Under the pieces are notes generated by a model that saw only the letters and a list, made by a program, of their open reading frames with translations, was not told the DNA's origin and did not search any database. A stretch of 64,000 nucleotides of DNA from Lampris incognitus (lineage: Eukaryota; Chordata; Actinopteri; Lampriformes; Lampridae): positions 144,742,998 through 144,806,997 of the forward strand of contig NC_079211.1 in NCBI RefSeq assembly GCF_029633865.1, given 5' to 3'. Made by a program: the position numbers and the translations under genes. This document shows positions 1 to 64,000 of the stretch, piece by piece. Every line of letters starts with the position of its first letter. Within the stretch, counting starts at the first letter, position 1.

Positions 1-822
1 AACCTTCTCTGACCACATTGCTGGTTTTGGTGATTTGAAATTCTGCGATATTTGCCTTCCAAACTTTTGGAAGAACTAAAAAGAAGTGTCCAGACGAAGC
101 TGGTACGTCGTATTTCACAAGGTCCCGGATCTGTTGTCACGTCTCGCCATCCCCGCAAACTCTCTCCGGGTCCGGCGTGTCAGATCTCGTTTCAGTGTGT
201 CCCTTTCCGCCTCAACCTTCCTTCTGCCAGTGTCTGCAGCTCCCACATTCATTTTTCATGACGTGCGACGGTTGAGTCACACACATTCAAAGGTACAAGC
301 ACAGTGGAAAAACAAATTGGTTTAAAGGGTAAAAGGTCACAAAAGGTTCATGTAATTTATTGTCACAAAGGTTTGTTACGGCTGCACAGTAGTGAATGGA
401 AGTTTTGCACACTGGTGCTTTTTCTGGGCTTCAGAAATAAGTCCAGACAGATGCATGGTATCATCTGCTTGAGAAATGCATGGTATCGCACTAAAAAATA
501 AATAAATATTATATATATATATATATAGAAAGAGCCTTTTAGAAATGTCAGAATCTAATAAATAAGAGATAAACTCTGAATTGCTCACATCATTCATACT
601 TTTATACTTGATGCTTTCCATTTCAGTGCCCGTAAACTGTTAAAAAAAAAAAATAGATTGCATGATGGAGAGAAAATTAGTTGCTGATGCTTAGAATTGA
701 GTGTGTTTGAACGGTTTTGTCAGACAGGGTTACAAATTACATCAAAACTTAATTTCTACGCCGGAGCTTGTGCACAGCTCCAGAACACCTTGATTAGAAG
801 GCTGTTTTTAATACTTTCTGGG

Positions 823-853
<31 letters not shown>

Positions 854-1556
854 GGGTGTACTCAATATTGTATTTCAATATGTCTCAAATTAATTTTGCT
901 GTCCTAGTGCAAACGTCCAGATGAACCGCGTCTCGTATAAACACAACGTGAACGTGTAACCCTAAAATCTGTCATGGAAAATTGAAGACATAACAATATT
1001 CAAGGTAATATATTTTAATGAAAAATCTAATCAGATAAGATCAAAAATCAGATCAACTATAATTTACAAAGAAAGTAGACTTAGATGTTTCATAATAGAG
1101 GAACACCCGTGTGGGCTGTTACTTGATCAAATCTACATCCACTTGAGAGATCAGATCACTTTCCGTATATTAACTGGTACTCGCATACATTAATATTTTT
1201 GGATACTTGCCTATTAAGTGTGCGTGAATTGGAATACCGGCGTGTGAGTGCGACCATTTGAAGAAGTAGTACTGTAGTTTTCCACATGCAGCAGTCAGTC
1301 CGCCCCTTTTAGCGCAGTGTAAAGAAGAGAGTCCTCCTGGCCGTCCACACGAAGCGTCTCCACATATGCCCAGTCTCCAATACGATTAATATTATACACA
1401 ATTAACAAGAAGGCCTTGACAGGTAATTAAATGTGGAGGTTCGCTTCAGTCAGAGATTTTGTTTCTTTTTGAAATATTCTACAACCGGTTGGACTTAACA
1501 AAGGCATAGAGGTGATCAAAGCCACATCCACATGAGAGGTCTGATGGAGTTCGGTA
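1..1556 (-). other. TMEM132 3' UTR and downstream flank
   Basis: This is AT-rich, with no supported coding frame. On the minus strand I see two candidate poly(A) signals: ATTAAA at 1019-1014 and AATAAA at 361-356. Neither can be chosen without transcript data. A T-run at about 827-854 and an AT run at about 510-527 are simple repeats. Positions 1124-1183 resemble the stop-codon region at 1513-1572 (see findings). Confidence 0.4.
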
Positions 1557-58259
<56,703 letters not shown>

Positions 58260-58269
58260 TTTGGCACCG

Positions 58270-58900
58270 GACGTGGCTCCGTAATCCAGACGAATTCCCC
58301 CCCCCAGTCTTCCGAGATCCTGTCCGCCTCAACAAAGTGCCGAGTGCGTCGATTCGCCCATTTCGGCGGCCGACGCTCTTACATAAGAACCACACCTGTG
58401 GCGGCTATAACTTGGATATTACGCGTAAAGCGCGTCTGCGTCTGTCCGTCCGAGTCCCCGGGGGGGGGGGGGGTGGCGCAACGAGAAAAGTTGCGCGTAA
58501 CGAGCCCCGGAGACGCCTCGCTGAAGGGCAAGTCCCGAGTAAGCCCCCTGTTGGGGGAGGGAATATGTGGCGGCGGTTGCTGGGGAAATCGCGGTCCGCG
58601 GGGAATTCGTCGGCTGAAAGTCCGCCGGATGTGCGCCGAGTCGCTCGCGCGGTGAATTCGCGAGGCGCCGTCTCCCGCCGCCGCTGTGGGACACCCGCGA
58701 CGTTCAACGGCCGTTCGACAGATCAGCGACTGTCGCGCGCAAAACCTCGGGACGCCCCGAGTCTCCGCGGCCACCGCGCACGCCCGCTGGCAGCGCCGCG
58801 CGCCCTCCGCTGCCAGGCTCGAACCCGGCGTGGGGGAAAACAGCGGAACACCGGGGGAGGGAGGGAGGGGGGGGGTTTCGCCGGACACGCTTATAACGCT
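58270..58900 (-). promoter_or_regulatory. tmem132: CpG island, likely TMEM132 promoter and 5' UTR
   Basis: From about 58290 the sequence becomes GC-rich with very frequent CpG, including CGCGCG, GCCGCGG and CGGCGG runs, unlike the AT-rich introns around it. It directly abuts the minus-strand start codon at 58259. This is typical of a vertebrate CpG-island promoter overlapping the first exon. I see no clear TATA box and cannot place the transcription start. Long open frames on both strands here are a side effect of the GC content. Confidence 0.75.
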
Positions 58901-60749
58901 TTGCTCGCGCACACATTCCCATTCCCACGTGGTTGCTGTACTGTAATATGCGTTTACCTCGGGAGAAGGGTCCACCTGAGTGGCGTAAACGTACACCGTT
59001 ATGCGCTCACCTCGCATCATAAAGGTTCAATAAAGTCGCTCCCCGGCTGTTTTGCAAACAGTGCGCCGTGGGAGATCGTTTGCTGTCGGTTGCATCTGAA
59101 ATTCCCTGCACCTCCCGAAAAGCACCGTTGCGATTCACCTTTTGCTTTTGTTTCTCCCGGAGTTGCGTGAAATGTTAACGTGGCCCAGCAACGATCCTTC
59201 AAAAGCAGGACAGGGATTGGCCCACAGCGCCCAGCGCGGCTTGCTGGGGTGAACGTGACAGCTGCTCATCTCGATCGTCGTAATTTGGACTCTTTTGGGA
59301 ATTCGGAAAGTTTCAAGTGGGAGGAAGTACGTGTAGGATGAGCCAGACATCAGCTTGACGTTGCTAAGTCAGGGATTTAGTCCCGGGGCAATTTTCTCCA
59401 CTAAATTGGCAATTTAACCAGAAAAATGGTAACTTTTAATGAACCAAACGTTGAATGGGTCAAGTTCTCCATTAGAGCAATTCCCGTTATTGAATACGAG
59501 TCCCTATGTGGTTTGAGACGGTCTCTATGGACTTGCTAATGATGCAGCGCATCAAGTGGATTTCAGCGCCCTCTAATGGTCACAAGGAGTTTACACACAA
59601 GACGTGTTAATTGTCGTCAGGTACATCAGTATTCAGCAACAGGGATTTTAGCTCATTCGGGGCCATCCTTTTGATAGATAAATTGATGGGCAAAGAGTGG
59701 AATCTCAATTCAGATTGTTATCCCCCAAACTCTCAAGAAAATGGATGACACGTCCCGCAGAGACCCGTGCACCAAGTTACTGCGTAGAATTTCAGTTTGC
59801 TAAAATAACGCGTGCGTTGTTCAGTTTTTTGAAGCCTCCTCTGTTCTTCCACGGTCATTATTCCACTCATTATGTGTTTGTCACAAGCATAGCATCTGGA
59901 CAGAAAAACAGACCGGTCAGGTTCACACCGTGTCGGCAGGGCCGGGTGCATGCAAATTCAATTAATTTCTTTTTTAACAAATTTTAGCCATTGTTATTAT
60001 AAGTGTTATTGTCGCTGTAGGACATGGAGTAGCAAATGAAGGACATAAAATGGTGGAGCCGCTAACAGAATGTGTGAGCAAGCATCACTGGATCTGGAGG
60101 TAGAAGGGGGTCGCCACAAGCTATTAGGTTGCTTGAGCTTCACCTCAGCTCTGCAGTCCAGTGATAAGCTGGCAGCAGGTGCGTTGGGCCTCCTCCAGTA
60201 TGCTTTAGTGCTGCCGGAGGGTCATTGAGATCCTCCTGTATTTACCTGCTTCTTGCACCGAGGGGGGGAACACAAACTGCACACAGCGTATTAAGAAAGT
60301 GCCTAGGAACGGTACTGGAGTTGCTTAATCAGTAAGCGAACTCTGAACTGTATAGTCCCACGTGCACACAAATTTGCATTTGCTTACAAACGCGCACATG
60401 CATGCATACGTGCACAAGCACAAAGATCTGTGTACAATCCAAAAATTACACAGTACATACCCATACACAAACACAAGCATTTAATGAGTTTCTTTGGGAA
60501 TACTGAAATACACTTTAAACCTGCTAAAACGGTTGAAATGTGATTTAAATAACTAGATTTAAAAAATTTAAGCAGCGAAAAGTAACTCGTACCTTTGACC
60601 TAAATAATTGACAGTTAAACGTTAACGTATACTCGTTAGGATGTCCATTTAAAACGGGCAGAATATCATCATGATAAGATTCTTTTTTTTTCTTCTTGGT
60701 ACCTGAGGTAACGAAAGGTGACTCACTCCAGAAAATAGTCTCATATTTG
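58900..60749. other. Upstream flank of TMEM132: nothing recognised
   Basis: GC content falls away from the CpG block. No coding frame with a recognisable domain and no mobile element assigned. Confidence 0.35.
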
Positions 60750-60762
60750 CCATCTCATTTAT

Positions 60763-61141
60763 CCATCCATCCATTATCCAAACCCGCTTATCCTGCTCTC
60801 AGGGTCGTGGGGGATGCTGGAGCCTATCCCAGCAGTCATTGGGTGGCAGGCGGGAAGACACCCTGGACAGGCTGCCAGGCCATCACAGGGCCGCCACATT
60901 CACACCTAGGGACAATTTAGTATTCCGATTCACCTGACCTACATATCTTTGGACTGTGGGAGGAAACCGGAGCCCCCGAAGGATACCCATGCAGACACGG
61001 GGAGAAAATGCAAACGTCCCGGGTCGTCCTCTGTGTGGACGACCCGGGACGACCCCCAAGGTTGGACTACCCCGGGGCTCAAACCCAGGACCTTCTTGCT
61101 GTGAGGCGACCACGTTAACCACTGCGCCACCGTGCTGCCCA
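60763..61141 (-). mobile_element. SINE family A copy with an internal hairpin
   Basis: Minus-strand copy flanked by CCATCTCATTTAT at 60750-60762 and 61142-61154, perfect. It carries an unusual perfect inverted repeat at 61016-61050 (see findings). Confidence 0.87.
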
Positions 61142-61154
61142 CCATCTCATTTAT

Positions 61155-62964
61155 TTCTCACAAAATCTGGACTTTGTGATAGTTCTGAAGAGACTCTTAT
61201 GAGATAAAATCAGAAAAATCTGCAGCGATAGACGAGATGTATGACGAAACCTGTCAAGATCCCGTTGGGAACAGTTAGGGGAAAGAGAGAGAGACAACAA
61301 GAGCCTTGGGATATGCAAGTTGGGACGTTGACATAGACGGATGTCACAGCATGGATGAGTTGGATTGGGAAAAGTGGCCCATAAACCGGTGATAGATGTG
61401 AGAGCAACAAAGAAGGGAATGTGTTTTCAATGTACATCATCCTTCTGTTTGACAGATAGAGGAAGCTTATGGTGATGTTTACTCACACACGTTGCTCTAA
61501 TGCTCACGTCCTCATTTACATTCCAAACTAAGAGACGGGGTGCACTAAAATCTACATGTGTTTGCCATAACATGGCTGCTGAATATTGAATACTCATTGC
61601 ATACGTGTGGGGGGATTTGTCTACTCTTCTTTCAGCCACATGACTGGCACTGTCCCTTTGCTAATATTACATGACACTGTGTATGGTGAAGCTCTATGAG
61701 TTGTCATGTATAACTAGTTGCAGTGATATGTTTGTGTGCCAATGCCCTGTGCATTTTATTGTACTTGACTGTTACTTGTACATATGGACATATTATTTGT
61801 GCACATTTAAAAGCCTTTTTTTAAAAATATTTTATCCATACTCTTGTGGGAAGAGCTGCTGTCTGAAGCTTCCTAATCCAGCCCAAACTGGGCCAAGAGA
61901 GGCAGCTCTGTATGTTTGGGTTGGACACCCCCAGGCAGCTGAAGATGAGTTTGTTCAGCCTAATCTCCACTGTGTGATGTGTGACTTCTCCCCCTGCTGT
62001 CATACTCGTGTAATCTGCTGTTTGCTCCACTTTAAGTCCGGGAGTAGCGAGGGGTTGGAGCGGGGGACTACATGATGGGGACTGTCATCTCTGTCCCATC
62101 GATGGGTGCTGCCAGCATCCTGCTAATCCCCGGAGTAATCCCACCACTACTACAGAGATATCAGACACACCAAGGCAGGCAGGACGGGGTTCTGCAGCTC
62201 CCTCCACACACCCGTTCATGCGTAAACAGACGCGTGCACACACAAACGCATGCACGTATGCATGCATGCATCATGCATAAACGCGCACACTCAGAAGCAC
62301 ACACACTCCACTGACAGCAGTAGTGATGTCTGCATGTATTTTTTGCCAACAGGAGTGAAAAATCCTGTCAACTTTGAGGAGACTCGGTGTGCATTTTGAG
62401 AAACGTGGCTTAGGTGAAGGTGGAATGAGGACAGAGCTGGTACGACACCGAAGACCCTCCGGTAAAAAGACTGACTCATCCTCTGAGTTACGGATCTCAT
62501 AATGTTGTGATTGGTTCATGGCAGGGTCCAGCCATGGGTAACCTGGGTGAAAATTTTAAGACTTTGTTTCTGCGTGAAAGCAGCCTGCGAGTTGGAGACT
62601 TGAATATTTTCATGTCAAACCTATCTTGCTTTTTGAATGGCGGTCTTACCTAATGACAAACCACTGCCGTTTCTGAGACAAACAGCTCCTGCTGGAGGCC
62701 ACCATCTGTTGATTATCTGAGGAAACTGGCACCAACACAATGGAATCTCTAATACTGGCGTTACAGTATGTAACGAGTAACTTCATTTTGAATGTCTGTG
62801 GACGATATATAGAAAGCATCATTTTGTATTTCTAGGTGATAAAAACAGTGATCGACAATCGCGTGTTCACAGAATCCTCAGAGTTTAGGAATCAGGAACA
62901 CTGTCATTTCCCCCAGCCCGCAGCAGTACAACACAAAGACAAAAACACATACAAAAATTACAAG
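61155..62964. other. Upstream flank: nothing recognised
   Basis: A CATG/TGCA-rich simple stretch at about 62240-62285. No supported coding frame. Confidence 0.3.
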
Positions 62965-63019
62965 AACACACATACCCAAACTAACACACATACCCAAACT
63001 AACACACATATCCAAACTA
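62965..63019 (+). repeat. Short tandem repeat, about 19-bp unit
   Basis: Three units of ACACACATACCCAAACTAA, the third with one change (TATCC for TACCC). Confidence 0.85.
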
Positions 63020-63045
63020 AACAAAAAAATCCCACGCCAGCCAGG

Positions 63046-63415
63046 ATGACAGTCGGAACTGCCGGTCTGCATGGGCTAGCAGTTAGCTTAGCCCGCCCCG
63101 CTTCCGCGTCCTGTCAAACCGCCCCCGGCGTTTCCTTCTCGGGCGCAGCTCCAGGCAGAGGCCGTGGCCCCCGGGCCCACCGGACAATACAGATCAAGCT
63201 CTTCCAGCTGATCCAGTGCCAGCCTTCCCAGCCAGACACCCTCGACACACCTCCCGCACTCCTCACGACGACATCAAAAACACCACAGTCAACGCCGGGT
63301 GAGCCCGCCGCCAGACCGTCCCCGGTGTTATCGGAACTGCCGGGCCGCATGGGCTAGCAGATAGCTTAGCGTGCCCCGCTCTCGCAGCCGATCCAGCGCC
63401 AGCCCTCCCAGCCGT
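63046..63415. repeat. Partly duplicated GC-rich block
   Basis: CGGAACTGCCGG followed by GCATGGGCTAGCAG and TAGCTTAGC occurs at about 63054-63092 and again at about 63333-63371. A CAGCCTTCCCAGCC-like segment recurs at about 63219 and 63398. The order differs between copies. It could be part of a fish repeat family or a local duplication; no gene call is made on the open frame across it. Confidence 0.5.
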
Positions 63416-64000
63416 GATCGAACGAAGACAAAACGTAGACGCGGACAAAGGCACTGCATGGACGGTACTCGGTGAGGCCACCCCAAATGTGAATTCGGCT
63501 GCCATCGTCCGACACCAGCACTGGGTGAGTCATCTTCACTTAAACTTCCCTCTTATTCCTCGACAGAAATGACTCCAGAAATGACTCCAGCATCAGAAGA
63601 AATTGTGACCTTCTGGAGAACTCACTCAGTGTTCCCTTAAAATATTATAAGCGCAGTCGTCTTCACGGAGGACTCTTTTCCTTTGTCATTTCTCTCAGTT
63701 TCCTCTCAAAAGGTTTTTTGGTGAAATGATTGGGAGGGAGACAATGACATGGAAATAACACATTTTCAATTCCTCTCTTCTGATTTAGAGTCGTTCCAGT
63801 GAATAACACGCCTTCCCTCCATGTTTGCACTTCTTGCAGAAACGGTGAATAGGGTGAGTGGTAAAATGGATGACTGAGAACCGAGGTTTTTGTTTTAATT
63901 ATTTTTTCCCCCCTTCTTCCTCGTGAGCCTCAGTGGCTCTACGGTAGCTGAAGGGAATTGCGTCTATAATACAAAGCAGTTTGTGTGACAGTTCTAGGGA
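63416..64000. other. Right edge of window: nothing recognised
   Basis: AT-rich towards the end; no coding frame, repeat family or splice structure that I can support. Confidence 0.3.

Noticed and set aside
58337..59170. 277-codon plus-strand and 213-codon minus-strand frames in the CpG block
   Set aside because: High GC reduces stop codons; both are Arg/Pro/Gly-rich with no domain and lie over the inferred promoter.
62836..63357. 173-codon plus-strand frame near the right edge
   Set aside because: It is built from a 19-bp tandem repeat and a duplicated GC-rich block; no splice sites or domain seen.

Overview
This window looks like nuclear DNA of a ray-finned (probably percomorph) fish. The evidence is a vertebrate intron-exon gene embedded in dense, fish-typical repeats: tRNA-derived SINEs, L2-like and RTE-like LINE fragments, Tc1-like and hAT-like DNA elements, and long GT, CT and AT microsatellites. 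There is no operon-like organisation, and most long open frames are repeats or antisense shadows.

The only cellular protein-coding gene I can support is a TMEM132-family gene on the minus strand. It appears complete, from a start codon at 58259 to a stop at 1557. I reconstruct nine coding exons: 58259-58187, 45928-45049, 24408-24271, 11984-11792, 9776-9633, 4108-3903, 3618-3354, 3247-3056 and 2930-1557. Their phases agree at all eight junctions. The sum is 3465 nt, or 1154 residues: signal peptide, long ectodomain, one membrane span, and a cytoplasmic tail of about 150 residues. Intron 3 appears to use a GC donor. A CpG-rich block at about 58270-58900, just upstream of the start codon, is the likely promoter. 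The family is described as neural adhesion or receptor-like type I membrane proteins; I could not decide the paralogue.

The rest is intron and flank. Intron 1 (58186-45929) holds a nearly full-length dead Tc1-like element (55638-56770), a second Tc1-like relic (about 49010-49835), an RTE-type LINE 3' end and SINEs. Intron 2 (45048-24409) holds a stack of nested L2-like LINE copies (36560-42660) with insertions marked by target-site duplications, a hAT-like element (27860-29419) containing a SINE and a LINE fragment, and many SINEs. Intron 3 (24270-11985) holds a broken hAT transposase (19376-21590), a palindromic hAT MITE, LINE fragments and a composite SINE-LINE insertion. Introns 4 and 5 hold a CT tract of about 150 bp, a hAT MITE with a perfect 8-bp target duplication, a Tc1 fragment and a retro-insertion. 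Upstream of the CpG block (59-64 kb) I see a SINE, small tandem repeats and no confident gene.

No previously undescribed gene system is evident. The observations most worth checking are the composite SINE plus L2-tail insertion at 15249-15855 (it looks like SINE read-through and 3' transduction), the GC-AG intron, the diverged duplicate of the TMEM132 stop-codon region, and the inverted pair at 38247-38354 and 43691-43800.
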